Shown here: positions 7,886-17,094 of the stretch, one piece after another
Numbering within the stretch: the first letter of the stretch is position 1
Layout: each line of letters begins with the position of its first letter
Assembly: GCF_000684975.1 (NCBI RefSeq)
Contig: NZ_BAXZ01000007.1
Location: 1 to 64,000 of the forward strand
Source of the DNA: Paraburkholderia acidipaludis NBRC 101816
GTDB taxonomy: Bacteria > Pseudomonadota > Gammaproteobacteria > Burkholderiales > Burkholderiaceae
Direction of reading: 5' to 3'
Length of the DNA stretch: 64,000 nucleotides
Position numbers and translations under genes: made by a program
Notes under the pieces: model-generated
What the model was told of the DNA's origin: nothing
Databases searched by the model: none
What the model saw: only the letters and a program-made list of their open reading frames with translations

Positions 7886-9556
7886 TCATGAGCGCCGGCC
7901 CCGCCTGATAGCGGCAGGCCTGCGCGCCCGCGCCAAAGCGCCCTGAAGCTTGCCGAGCCCCTTACTGACGTCCTGCGCGCCGTCGAACAATAGCGACTCG
8001 AGATGATCGCTCAGCGTCTGGGTCAGGCGGTGATAGCCCGCGACGGCCGGAAACGGAAACGCGCTGATCTGCCGTTGCTTCGCAAGCTGATCCATGACGG
8101 CGATGACACGATTGCGTTGCAGTACGTAGCGGTCTTCGGCGACCGAATGGCGAGCGCTGCCCGCCGCCCCATGAAGCACGAAGTATTTCATTAGTTCCGG
8201 CGAGGTCAGCGTCTCGATCGCCCGCCACGCCCATTGCGCCGCTTCATCGCCGTTACCCGACGGTATCGCCAGCAGCGCGCCGCCGAGCGGCGAGATCGGC
8301 GTCATGCCCCGCTCGAACGTGGGATGCAACTGCAGCCCGATGCGACCGCCCTTCTGCAGCAGCGCATGACTGTCCAGCATTCCGTAACGATTCGACCAGT
8401 GATAGCACATCGCCGATTTCCCCGAGCCGAAAATCTGGGCATTGCGCGTCCAGTGCGCGCTGCGCAACTGGGTGGATGACCAGGGAAGCAGCGCACGCAG
8501 ATACTCGATCACTTGCCTGCCGCGTTCGGTATCGACCTGCAAGACCCCGTCGTCGAACGTCACGCCGCCCTGCGCGCCCAGCATCTGCAGGAACGATTCG
8601 GCGAGCGGCAGGCCCGGCGCCGCGTTCCAGGTAATGCCGGCGCGATCCTGCCTCGGCCGGTGCAAGCGGGAAGCGCAGCGGATCACCTCGTCGAAACTGG
8701 AGGGAGGCTCGAGCCCCTCGGCCTCGAACAGATCCTGCCGATACCACAGGAAGTCCACCGTCGGCTGCACGGGAATGGCGTAGAGTTCTTTGCCGTGCCA
8801 GCCGGCCTGCCACGCCGCATCATAGAAGTCCGCTCCGGAAAAATTGCTGGCTGCCTGCAAGGCCTGCAGTTCGAGCAAATGCCCGTCTTCGGCCAGTTCC
8901 GCCAGCCACGGGAACGGAATCGCCACCAGCACCGGCGCCGCGGCGCCCGCATGCGATGCCTCCGTGAGCGCCCTGTCGAGCGCATGCCGGTAGGTGTCCT
9001 GAGGCCAGGTCAATATCCGCAATCGATGGCCCACGAAGCGCTCGATATCGGCACGGTTGCGCTTGAGAATGTCGAAGACGGGGTCTTCGTAGGCCACGAG
9101 CGTCAACTCGATCGCGCCGTTGAAGCCGTCCGGCGCCGGCCGCGGCCATGCAATGCCCGGCGCCCCCGCGAATCCTTCGGCCCGAAAGCGATCGAAGGCG
9201 TCGCTGTCGCTCGCTCCCACGATCAGCTTGACCGTCTGTTCGGTGATCCGGTCCACGCGCTCAAGCAACGACGCGGAAGGGCGCACGACAGCGCGGCTGC
9301 CCGAACCGGACACCGAACGGAACTCCAGCAGACCGCCGGCCTTCAGCGCGAACACCACCCGGCGCGCACTCGTGCGCGGCAACCCCGAGAGGTCGGCAAG
9401 CGCCGTGATGGTTGTGGGCCGGTCGTTCAGATGATTCTGCAGGAGCGCGCCAAGAACCGGCCAGATCGCCTGTGCGTCGTCGCCGAGTTCGGCGCGCAAG
9501 ATGTCGGCCAGCCTGTCGATGACGGCGATGGCCGCGAGACGGTCGCGTGCGTGCAT
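7886..9556 (-). CDS. Regulator: winged-helix fused to solute-binding-protein domain
   Basis: 556 residues from ATG 9556, which has a GGGAG ribosome binding site; the open frame extends upstream but without support. Residues about 30-100 form a winged helix (TTITALADLSGLPRTSARR as recognition region). From about 150 onward the protein resembles an ABC extracellular sugar-binding protein (type-1 family: FLWYRQDLFEAEGL, GKSAMCYHWSNRY, GGALLAIPSG). There is no signal peptide, so it should act in the cytosol, binding a sugar and DNA. It is divergent from a sugar-binding-protein gene at 9748, the likely target. The binding-protein class is different from the type-1 periplasmic fold of LacI regulators, so this is not a LacI protein. 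Ligand unknown. Confidence 0.75.
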   Translation of the reverse strand: MHARDRLAAIAVIDRLADILRAELGDDAQAIWPVLGALLQNHLNDRPTTITALADLSGLPRTSARRVVFALKAGGLLEFRSVSGSGSRAVVRPSASLLERVDRITEQTVKLIVGASDSDAFDRFRAEGFAGAPGIAWPRPAPDGFNGAIELTLVAYEDPVFDILKRNRADIERFVGHRLRILTWPQDTYRHALDRALTEASHAGAAAPVLVAIPFPWLAELAEDGHLLELQALQAASNFSGADFYDAAWQAGWHGKELYAIPVQPTVDFLWYRQDLFEAEGLEPPSSFDEVIRCASRLHRPRQDRAGITWNAAPGLPLAESFLQMLGAQGGVTFDDGVLQVDTERGRQVIEYLRALLPWSSTQLRSAHWTRNAQIFGSGKSAMCYHWSNRYGMLDSHALLQKGGRIGLQLHPTFERGMTPISPLGGALLAIPSGNGDEAAQWAWRAIETLTSPELMKYFVLHGAAGSARHSVAEDRYVLQRNRVIAVMDQLAKQRQISAFPFPAVAGYHRLTQTLSDHLESLLFDGAQDVSKGLGKLQGALARARRPAAIRRGRRS

Positions 9557-9617
9557 GAGTCTCCCGCGAGAAACGGCGCAGAAAAACCGTAGCGCCGCGT
9601 TACCATGAATGACATAA

Positions 9618-9651
9618 GCCCATGATACGACAGCAAATAACCAAAATGGGC
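9618..9651. promoter_or_regulatory. Candidate operator between regulator and sugar-binding gene
   Basis: GCCCAT at 9618-9623 and ATGGGC at 9646-9651 form an inverted repeat with a 22-base gap in the divergent intergenic region. It is the only symmetric element seen there and could bind the fusion regulator. Six-base arms can arise by chance. Confidence 0.3.
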
Positions 9652-9747
9652 ATTTCTCCCGCAGGCGCGCCGGCCGCCCCGTCATAGGATGCAAAACATA
9701 CGCCACCCGCACAAAGGGGCGTCGACAAGATCAACCAGGAGACAAGC

Positions 9748-10767
9748 ATGAAGAGAGCAGCACGCCTGATCGCGGCACTGGCCATGGCGGCGTTCAGCCT
9801 GAGCGCCGGAGCGGAGGGCGCGAGATTCGCCGTGATATCGCATGCGCCCGACGCCGATCCGTTCTGGAACGTCGTCAAGAACGGCATCGCCGATGCGTCG
9901 ACGGACTTCGGCGTCACGGTCGACTATCGCAATCCGCCGAACGGCGATCTCGCCGACATGGTGCATCTGCTGGAGCAGGCCGCCGCCCGCAACTACGACG
10001 GCGTGGCGACAACGATCGCGGACTACGATGTCGTGAGCGGCCCGGTCAAGACCATTATTTCAAAGGGCATTCCGGTGATCACCTTCAACTCCGGGACCGC
10101 CAGGCAGAATGCGGAACTCGGCGCCCTGCTGCACGTTGGCCAGCCGGAGTACGAAGCGGGCAAGGAAGCGGGAGAGCGCGCAAAGGCCGCGGGCGTCAAA
10201 AGCTTCCTCTGCGTGAACAACAACGTGACCAACCCCGAATCGTTCGAGCGCTGCCGCGGCTTCGCCGAAGCGATCGGCGCCGACTTCAAGGCCTCGACGC
10301 TCGACAGCGGCAACGATCCGAACGAAGTGCAGAACAAGGTCTTTGCCGCCTTGCACAAGCGTCCGGACACGCAGGCCGTGCTCGCACTCGGCCCGACTTC
10401 GGCCGTGCCCGCCCTTCGCGCCGTCAGCAAGCTCGGATTGACGTCCAGGATCTACTTCGCGACGTTCGACCTCACGCCGGAAATCGACAAGGGCATTCAG
10501 GCGGGCACAGTGAAGTTCGCGATCGATCAGCAGCCCTATCTTCAGGGTTACATTCCGGTCGCGCTGCTCGCCATCATGAAACAGACCCATACGCACGATA
10601 TCGGCAAGGCCATCGCGGCACTGCAGGCCAATCCGCAGTTCCAGCAACGCGTTCGCACTTACGGCCTCGCGCCGCGCTTCTCGGCCAATGGCATCGACAC
10701 GGGGCCCGGCTTCGTGACGCGCAGCAACGTCGCGCTCGTCGAGAAATACGCAGGCCAGTACCGCTGA
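9748..10767 (+). CDS. Sugar ABC transporter periplasmic binding protein
   Basis: 339 residues with a signal peptide cleaved after about residue 22 (SAGA-EG). It belongs to the periplasmic-binding-protein-like group of RbsB/inositol binders (Peripla_BP_4): PFWNVVKNGIADA, the DYDVVSGPVKTI segment and a C-terminal YLQGY. It would deliver a sugar or cyclitol to an inner-membrane ABC importer. No permease or ATPase gene follows; the next genes are two enzymes, so it either uses a distant importer or acts as a sensor. AGGAGACAAGC precedes ATG 9748. Confidence 0.85.
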   Translation: MKRAARLIAALAMAAFSLSAGAEGARFAVISHAPDADPFWNVVKNGIADASTDFGVTVDYRNPPNGDLADMVHLLEQAAARNYDGVATTIADYDVVSGPVKTIISKGIPVITFNSGTARQNAELGALLHVGQPEYEAGKEAGERAKAAGVKSFLCVNNNVTNPESFERCRGFAEAIGADFKASTLDSGNDPNEVQNKVFAALHKRPDTQAVLALGPTSAVPALRAVSKLGLTSRIYFATFDLTPEIDKGIQAGTVKFAIDQQPYLQGYIPVALLAIMKQTHTHDIGKAIAALQANPQFQQRVRTYGLAPRFSANGIDTGPGFVTRSNVALVEKYAGQYR

Positions 10768-10827
10768 TATCGATCTGCGCCCCCAGCACGTCTGATTTTT
10801 CTGCTCCTTTCCCATAGAGGACTTGCC

Positions 10828-11601
10828 ATGTTTCAACTTGCGGTATGCGCGGAAATGGTCTTTCGCCAGCTTCCGTTCATCGAGCGCGTCAAGCGCATCA
10901 CCAATCTTGGATTTCACGTGGAAATCTGGGACTGGACGAAGCACGATATCGCCGAACTCGCGGCTAGCGGCGCCTCGTTTTCCTCGATGACGGGTTATAT
11001 CGAAGGAGACCTGATCACCGAAAGCGGCACCCAGGCGCTCCTGCAAACCGCCGAACAATCCATCGAAATTGCAAAGCGGCTGCACTGCCCCCGCCTGAAT
11101 CTGCACGGCACGGGACTCGACGGTAACGGCATGCCGGTCCGTCCCACGCCTGTCGTAACGGGCGCGATGTGGCTGGCCGCGCAACGCACGCTCGCGCAGG
11201 TGGCGGAACTCGGGCAACGCGCCGGTGTGGTCTTTTGCCTCGAAAACCTCAACACGGAGCTGGATCACCCCGGCGTGCCCTTCGCGCGGGCCGCGGATAC
11301 GCTCGCGCTCGTGAAAGCAGTGAATAGCCCGCATTTGCGCCTCAATCTCGATCTGTACCACGCGCAGATTGGCGAGGGCAATCTGATCGAGCTGGTCCGC
11401 CGGGCGCTGCCGTGGATAGGCGAAATTCAGGTTGCCGATGTTCCGGGACGCTGCCAGCCCGGCACCGGAGAGATCCGCTACCCGGCCATCGCCCGCGCCC
11501 TGGCGCAAGCCGGCTATCGCGGCACGATCGGCCTCGAAGCATGGGCGAGCGGCGACGACGAAGCGGCGTTGCAGCAGTTCCGCGAGGCATTCGCCGTCTA
11601 G
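10828..11601 (+). CDS. Hydroxypyruvate isomerase-like TIM-barrel protein
   Basis: 257 residues, AP-endonuclease-2/xylose-isomerase-like TIM barrel, closest in pattern to hydroxypyruvate isomerase (Hyi). Metal-binding acidic segments are CLENLN, NLDLYHAQIGEGN and IQVADVPGR, with GLEAW near the end. Family members interconvert hydroxypyruvate and tartronate semialdehyde or epimerise sugars; the real substrate may be a keto-cyclitol or sugar acid given the neighbours. It lies 60 bases after the binding-protein gene with a GAGG ribosome binding site, and is probably in the same operon. Confidence 0.82.
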   Translation: MFQLAVCAEMVFRQLPFIERVKRITNLGFHVEIWDWTKHDIAELAASGASFSSMTGYIEGDLITESGTQALLQTAEQSIEIAKRLHCPRLNLHGTGLDGNGMPVRPTPVVTGAMWLAAQRTLAQVAELGQRAGVVFCLENLNTELDHPGVPFARAADTLALVKAVNSPHLRLNLDLYHAQIGEGNLIELVRRALPWIGEIQVADVPGRCQPGTGEIRYPAIARALAQAGYRGTIGLEAWASGDDEAALQQFREAFAV

Positions 11602-11685
11602 CTCGCGGCAAGCGCCGCGTGGTGTGCATCCGATATTTCCACTCCCAACACATCGCAGTACGAATCAATTACGGAAGACGCTCAA

Positions 11686-12693
11686 ATGCTCAATATTGCC
11701 CTGCTAGGCGCCGGCCGGATCGGCCAGGTCCACGCCCGATCGATCCGTGCCAATCCGGACTGCAAGCTCGCCGCCGTTGCGGACGTGGCAACGGACGCCG
11801 CCGCGAAACTCGCTGCCCAGCACGGCGCCGATGTGCGCTCCGTCAGCGAGATTCTCGCCGACCCCGCGATCGACGCCGTGCTGATCGCCACCTCCACCGA
11901 CACGCACGCCGACCTGATCGAACGCGCCACGCAAGCCGGCAAAGCCGTGCTCTGCGAAAAGCCGGTGGACCTGACACTGGAACGCGCGCTGAAATGCCAG
12001 GCAAGGGTCAACGAAGCGGGCAAACCCGTCATGATCGGCTTCAACCGCCGCTTCGACCCGAACTTCGCCGCCCTCAAGGCGGCCTTCGACGCCGGCGACA
12101 TCGGCCGGGCCGAGTTGCTGTCCATCACCTCGTTCGACCCCGCTCCGCCCCCCGTTTCCTATATCAAGGTATCGGGCGGGCTGTTCCGTGACATGACGAT
12201 CCACGACTTCGACATCGCCTGCTGGATCATGGGCGGCGCGCCCGCGAAGGTCACGGCGGCAGGCTCTTCGATCGTCGATCCCGAGATCGGCAGGGCCGGC
12301 GATGTCGATACGGCCGTCGTGACGCTCACCTGGCACGACGGCCGCATCGCCGTCATCAAGAACTCCCGGCGCGCCGGCTATGGCTACGATCAGCGCGTCG
12401 AGCTGCTCGGCTCCGGCGGTCTGCTGGCCGCGAAGAACGAACTGGAGAATACGGTCGAAAGCATCACGAGCGCAGGCACGCGCTCGGCGAAGCCTGTCTA
12501 CTTCTTCCTCGAACGCTACATGCGCGCCTACGAGGCGGAGTGGTGCGCTTTCGTCGAGGCCGTCAAGACCGGAACCCGCGTGCCCGTAGGCATCACCGAT
12601 GGCGTTGCCGCCCTCGCCTGCGCGGAAGCGGCAACGCGCGCGGCGCAAACCGGCGAGACGGTGGCGATCACGCCGGACATGCTGGGAGCCTGA
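11686..12693 (+). CDS. iolG: Inositol 2-dehydrogenase-like Gfo/Idh/MocA oxidoreductase
   Basis: 335 residues. The N-terminal Rossmann motif GAGRIG is at 8-13, the family lysine lies in CEKPVDL, and the catalytic region reads RDMTIHDFDIA. These match myo-inositol 2-dehydrogenases, which oxidise myo-inositol to scyllo-inosose with NAD+; other cyclitols or sugars are possible. No iolB, C, D or E is seen, so a full inositol pathway is not encoded here. It is the third gene of the operon begun at 9748. Confidence 0.82.
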   Translation: MLNIALLGAGRIGQVHARSIRANPDCKLAAVADVATDAAAKLAAQHGADVRSVSEILADPAIDAVLIATSTDTHADLIERATQAGKAVLCEKPVDLTLERALKCQARVNEAGKPVMIGFNRRFDPNFAALKAAFDAGDIGRAELLSITSFDPAPPPVSYIKVSGGLFRDMTIHDFDIACWIMGGAPAKVTAAGSSIVDPEIGRAGDVDTAVVTLTWHDGRIAVIKNSRRAGYGYDQRVELLGSGGLLAAKNELENTVESITSAGTRSAKPVYFFLERYMRAYEAEWCAFVEAVKTGTRVPVGITDGVAALACAEAATRAAQTGETVAITPDMLGA

Positions 12694-12761
12694 TCGACCA
12701 GGAAACCGGCGGCTCGATGCTCGGTGCGAGACCCGTTGCGCCGGGCTGGCACGTCGAATAA

Positions 12762-12776
12762 GATAGGTAGCCTATC
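12762..12776 (+). promoter_or_regulatory. MarR-type operator over promoter
   Basis: GATAGG-TAG-CCTATC is a perfect palindrome 16 bases before the marR gene at 12792. It overlaps a candidate -10 TAAGAT (12759-12764), which lies 17 bases after TTGCGC (12736-12741). This is a typical autorepression site for the adjacent MarR protein. Confidence 0.6.
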
Positions 12777-12791
12777 GATCCAGATTCGCCG

Positions 12792-13259
12792 ATGCGCGCC
12801 GCCGGTCCCATGACTCAGCCTGCACCACCCGCCAACCTCACTTCCGCCCTGGAAATCGCCGAGGCACTGCGCCCCGTGCTGCATCGCCTGCTGCGCGAGC
12901 TGCGGCGCGAAAGCCAGCACCCCGACGTCTCGCCGCTCCAGGCGCTGCTGCTCGCCTCCATCGTCAAGCATCCCGGCATCGGCGTGACCGATCTCGCCGC
13001 GCTCGAAAACGTGCGTGGCCCGACCATCAGCGGGCACATCAAGGCCATGGAGAGCGCGGGACTCGTCGGACGCGAGGCGAACGATCCCGACGACCGCAGG
13101 CGCGTCGGCCTCGTCGCCACGAAGAAGGGGCGCGACGCGATCAAGGCGATCAAGCGCAATCGCACGGACTGGCTGGCGCACCAGCTCGCGGCGCTCTCGC
13201 CGGCTGATCGCCGGGCCATTCGGGAGGCTATCGAACCGCTTGGCCGGATCGTGGCATGA
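12792..13259 (+). CDS. MarR-family transcriptional regulator
   Basis: 155 residues (149 if ATG 12810 is used; neither start has a good ribosome binding site). The winged helix includes the recognition segment GVTDLAALENVRGPTISGHI and the wing DPDDRRRVGLVATKKG. It probably represses itself and the efflux pump whose start codon overlaps its stop (ATGA at 13256), and is released by a pump substrate such as an aromatic or drug. Confidence 0.9.
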   Translation: MRAAGPMTQPAPPANLTSALEIAEALRPVLHRLLRELRRESQHPDVSPLQALLLASIVKHPGIGVTDLAALENVRGPTISGHIKAMESAGLVGREANDPDDRRRVGLVATKKGRDAIKAIKRNRTDWLAHQLAALSPADRRAIREAIEPLGRIVA

Positions 13260-14779
13260 ACGCGGACAGTGAACGCACGCAAGCCGCGCGAGCGACGTTC
13301 GCCGCCGGCGATGCGCCCACGCGGCGCGAAATCCGCGCCGTGCTGACCGGATTGATGATCGTGATGGGCCTCGGCGCGCTCGACCAGAGCATCGTCGCCA
13401 CGGCGTTGCCGCGCATCATCGCGGAGTTCGGCGGCGTCACGCATCTGTCGTGGGTCGTTTCGGCCTACGTGCTCGCCTCGACGGCCACCATGCCGCTCTA
13501 TGGCAAGCTAAGCGACCAGTACGGGCGCAAGCCCGTGCTCTACGCGGCCATCCTGCTCTTTCTGTTCGGCTCCGCGCTGAGCGGCCTGTCGCGCAGCCTG
13601 CCCCAACTGATCGCTTTTCGCGCGGTACAGGGTCTCGGCGCGGGCGGCCTGTTGCCGCTCACGCAGACCATTGTCGGCGACCTGGTGCCGCCCGCGAAGC
13701 GCGGACGCCGCCAGGGCTCGATCAGCGCGGTCTATGCCGTCTGCAGCGTCGTGGGGCCGCTTGCGGGCGGCATCATCACCGACCTGCTTTCGTGGCACTG
13801 GATCTTCTACGCGAACCTGCCGATCGGCGCCGTCGCCCTCTACGTGATCGACCGCGCGCTGCGCCATTCGCCGCCGCTGCGCACGCGCCGCATCGACTAT
13901 GTGGGCGCCGTTCTGCTCACCGCGGCCACCACGGCCCTCCTGCTCGTGCTCGCGCTCGGCGGCTCCGAGTGGGCGTGGGGCTCGGCCCAGGTGGCGCTCT
14001 GCGCATCCCTGGCCGCGGCGCTCGGCCTCGCCTTCGCGCTGCACACGCGGCGCACGCCCGAACCCGTCCTGCCGCCGGAACTCTTTGCCGACCGCCTCTT
14101 CGTGATCGCCTGCACCGTCCTCGCGTTCACGTTCATGGGCCTGCTGGGCTCGAGCGTCTTCTTCCCGCTCTACTTCCAGACAGTGGAAGGCGTCAGCCCC
14201 TCGCATTCGGGCTTTCTCACCGGGCCGCTGATGATGGGCGTGGTGGTATCGTCGGTCTTCAACGGACGCGTGCTGCTGCGCCGCGGGCGCTACAAGCCCG
14301 CCCAGATTGCGGGCCTCGCACTCGCGGTCGCCGCCTTCGGCGTGCTCGCATGGAGCGTAGGCAGCGCCCAGCCGCTGGCCGTGGTCGAGCCGTGCATCGT
14401 CGCGGTGGGGCTCGGGCTCGGACTCGTGATGCCCAATATGACGATTGCCGTGCAAAACGCCTTGCCGGCCAGCCACCGTGGGGTGGGCACGGCCACCCTC
14501 GCCTTCTTCCGCTCGCTGGGCGGCCTGATCGGCGTCACGGGCGCCGGGGCGATCCTCGCGGCAAAGCTGCGTCACTCGGCGGCGCCGCAGCTCGTGCACG
14601 TTTCGGCGCATGCGGCCAGCGTCGGCCACGAGGTCGCGACGGCCATCTACCGCCACGCCATTGCCGGCATTTTCGCCATGGGTGCGTGCATCATCGCCGT
14701 TGCGCTCGTGCTCGTCCTGTTTCTGCCCGAGCTGCCGTTGCGCGCGCACCACCAGCCAGATGAACCGCTCAAGTCCTGA
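13256..14779 (+). CDS. DHA2-family (14-helix) MFS drug efflux transporter
   Basis: 507 residues with 14 predicted membrane helices, the EmrB/QacA layout. Visible motifs are LDQSIVATALPRI in helix 1 (motif D1), GKLSDQYGRKPV (motif A) and the proton-antiporter motif C region GPLAGGIITD. It would export drugs or phenolics with proton exchange across the inner membrane. It overlaps marR by four bases, so translation is coupled. No membrane-fusion partner (EmrA type) is adjacent. Confidence 0.92.
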   Translation: MNADSERTQAARATFAAGDAPTRREIRAVLTGLMIVMGLGALDQSIVATALPRIIAEFGGVTHLSWVVSAYVLASTATMPLYGKLSDQYGRKPVLYAAILLFLFGSALSGLSRSLPQLIAFRAVQGLGAGGLLPLTQTIVGDLVPPAKRGRRQGSISAVYAVCSVVGPLAGGIITDLLSWHWIFYANLPIGAVALYVIDRALRHSPPLRTRRIDYVGAVLLTAATTALLLVLALGGSEWAWGSAQVALCASLAAALGLAFALHTRRTPEPVLPPELFADRLFVIACTVLAFTFMGLLGSSVFFPLYFQTVEGVSPSHSGFLTGPLMMGVVVSSVFNGRVLLRRGRYKPAQIAGLALAVAAFGVLAWSVGSAQPLAVVEPCIVAVGLGLGLVMPNMTIAVQNALPASHRGVGTATLAFFRSLGGLIGVTGAGAILAAKLRHSAAPQLVHVSAHAASVGHEVATAIYRHAIAGIFAMGACIIAVALVLVLFLPELPLRAHHQPDEPLKS

Positions 14780-14953
14780 GAGCGGCCGGCCGTTATCCAT
14801 TGCGGGGTTTTGCCTGCCGTCACGGCATTGCCGGCCGCAGCGACGCCGCGCAAGCGTAATTTTCCATGCTCACGGGAAGCGCAAGGTGTGCCAGGATGCG
14901 GGTATTCGCGCGCGGCGCATGCCGCCGCCGTCCTCCCCTTACATCCAACCGAC

Positions 14954-16498
14954 ATGCAACAAGGCACCCAGGCCACGGCCGCCAGTTTCGCCACGACGGG
15001 GGTCGATCTGCTCGCGCTGTTCGACGTCACGCCCACCTCGCTGTGGCTCGAAGACTATAGCCAGCTGCGCGCGCTATTCGATCGCTGGCGCGCGGCCGGC
15101 GTCACGGACATCCGCCGCCACCTCGAAGAAGAGCCGCGCCGCGTGGCCGAATGCTCGGCATGCATCCGCGTGCTGAAGGTCAACCAGCACACGCTGCGCA
15201 TGTATGGCGCGCGCGACTACGACGAACTCGCCGCGCACCTGGGCTCCGTGCTGCGCGACGACATGTTCCAGGCGCACGTCGGCGAACTCGAGCAGATGTG
15301 GGCCGGAAAACCGACGTTCGAGAGCCAGAGCGTGAACTACGCGCTCGACGGCCGCCGCATGGACATCCTGCTGCGCGGCGTGATCCTGCCGGGTCACGAG
15401 GAGGACTGGAGCCGCGTGCTCGTGGCCATCGAAGACGTCTCCGCGGTCGAAGAAGCCCGCCATCGCGCGATGGCGAACCAGTTGTACGCGCAGGGCATCT
15501 TCGAACACGCGCCTGTTTCGCTCTGGGTCGAGAATTTCTCGGCGATCCATCAGTTGCTGGAAGACGTGCGCATGCAGGGCATTGTCGACTTCCGCACCTT
15601 CACCGACGTTCACCCCGAATTCGTCGAACGCTGCATGAGCGAGATTCAGGTGCTGGACATCAACCACTACACGCTCGGCATGTTCCGCGCGCCCGACAAG
15701 GCGACGCTGCTCTCCCGCCTGCCCGACGTCTTCCGCGACGAAATGCGCCCGCACTTTCGCGAGCAACTGTTCGACCTCTGGGAGGGGCGCCTTTTCCACC
15801 AGCGCGAAGTGCTCAACTATGCGCTCGACGGCAGCGAACTGCATGTGCATCTGCAGTTCTCGGTTTTTCCGGGGCACGAGGAGCAATGGGACCTGGTGCT
15901 GCTCGCGCTCACCGACATCACGGCGCGCAAGAAAGCGGAAGCCTACCTCGAATTCCTCGGCAAGCACGACGTTCTGACGAAACTGAAGAATCGCTCGTTC
16001 TACGTGGACGAACTGAACCGCCTCCAGCGCAAGGGGCCGTTCCCGGTGAGCGCGATCGTGCTCGACATGGACAACCTGAAGCTCGTCAACGACCAGCTCG
16101 GGCATGCCGCCGGCGATGCGCTGCTGCGCCGCGCGGGCGAAGTGCTGGCGAAGGCGATCCAGAAGCCGTATCAGGCGGCACGCATCGGCGGAGACGAATT
16201 CGCAGTGCTAATGCCCGGCGCCGACGAGCGCGATGTGGAAATCGTGGCGGAAAGCATAGGAAAGCTCGTGGAACTGAACAATCAGTTCTACGGCGGCCCC
16301 GCGCTCAGCTTTTCGCTGGGCTGCTCGACCTGTGACGAAGGCGAAAGCATCGAAGCCATGCTGCGCGTGGCGGATGCGGCGATGTACGACGCCAAGCGGC
16401 GGCGCAACGAGCCGGTTCGTGACGACGATGGGGAAAGGAGCGGGAGTGCAGCGGGTAGCGCCGCGCGCGCGCAGACGACGTTTGAACCGCCGGCTTGA
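14954..16498 (+). CDS. Diguanylate cyclase with tandem PAS-like domains
   Basis: 514 residues from ATG 14954; a longer TTG-start frame exists but overlaps unstructured sequence. Two homologous PAS-like units of about 150 residues (roughly 25-165 and 175-320) share the patterns SLW(L/V)E, VN/IN-H-TL-MF/MY, VNYALDG or LNYALDG, and PGHEE before the GGDEF domain. The cyclase motif is an intact GGDEF near residue 412, with LDMDNLKLVND as the metal/substrate loop. The inhibitory RxxD I-site that usually stands just before GGDEF is missing (IQKPYQAAR). It should make c-di-GMP in response to a signal sensed in the cytosol; no membrane helices are seen. Confidence 0.88.
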   Translation: MQQGTQATAASFATTGVDLLALFDVTPTSLWLEDYSQLRALFDRWRAAGVTDIRRHLEEEPRRVAECSACIRVLKVNQHTLRMYGARDYDELAAHLGSVLRDDMFQAHVGELEQMWAGKPTFESQSVNYALDGRRMDILLRGVILPGHEEDWSRVLVAIEDVSAVEEARHRAMANQLYAQGIFEHAPVSLWVENFSAIHQLLEDVRMQGIVDFRTFTDVHPEFVERCMSEIQVLDINHYTLGMFRAPDKATLLSRLPDVFRDEMRPHFREQLFDLWEGRLFHQREVLNYALDGSELHVHLQFSVFPGHEEQWDLVLLALTDITARKKAEAYLEFLGKHDVLTKLKNRSFYVDELNRLQRKGPFPVSAIVLDMDNLKLVNDQLGHAAGDALLRRAGEVLAKAIQKPYQAARIGGDEFAVLMPGADERDVEIVAESIGKLVELNNQFYGGPALSFSLGCSTCDEGESIEAMLRVADAAMYDAKRRRNEPVRDDDGERSGSAAGSAARAQTTFEPPA

Positions 16499-16530
16499 GC
16501 CGTCACGGCGCGAGCGCCCGCAGACGCTTA

Positions 16531-16560
16531 GGCCTCGCGCCAACGGGCGCGAGCCTGTTT
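16531..16560 (+). terminator. Probable terminator after diguanylate cyclase
   Basis: GGCCTCGCGCC and GGGCGCGAGCC form a GC-rich hairpin with one bulged base, followed by TGTTT. It lies between the convergent cyclase and HU genes. The T tract is weak. Confidence 0.4.
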
Positions 16561-16580
16561 CGCCATGACGGACACAGCAA

Positions 16581-16856
16581 TCAGCCGTTGACGGCGTCCT
16601 TGAACGCCTTGCCAGCCGTGAACTTCACCGTCTTGGCCGCAGCGATCTGGATTTCCGCGCCCGTAGCCGGGTTGCGGCCCACGCGGGCAGCACGCTGGCC
16701 CGTGGAGAACGAACCGAAGCCGACGAGCTGCACGGAATCGCCCGAGGTAACCGTGCGCTGAACGACCTCGAGGATCGCGTCGATCGTCGCGCCGGTCGCT
16801 GCCTTGGTCTCGCCCGTGCTTGCGGCGACTGCGTCAATGAGTTCCTGTTTGTTCAT
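16581..16856 (-). CDS. hupB: Histone-like DNA-binding protein HU
   Basis: 91 residues, full HU length, starting MNKQELIDAVA. It shows the HU signature (VGFGSFSTGQRAARVGRNP) and the beta-arm segment GRNPATGAEIQI. HU dimers bend and compact DNA in the nucleoid. An AGGT sits before ATG 16856. It stands alone between the cyclase and the puu cluster. Confidence 0.95.
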   Translation of the reverse strand: MNKQELIDAVAASTGETKAATGATIDAILEVVQRTVTSGDSVQLVGFGSFSTGQRAARVGRNPATGAEIQIAAAKTVKFTAGKAFKDAVNG

Positions 16857-17094
16857 CTGCTACCTGTGTTGAGTTGAGAAAACCTGCATACCCTACCTCA
16901 CGCGCGCGAAACAGGCAAATCGCGTTGCATATGGATACGCGTCTTTCGCCCGTCCGGCACGTGTCTTGCGCCCCACCTGCGGGGCGAGACAGATGAATAT
17001 CACAAGACGATGTCAATATGTCGGCAAAGCGCACGGGAAGCGCTAAGTCACTGGCCAGGAACGATTTATGCAGATGCGCGCGGAATCGTTGCGC

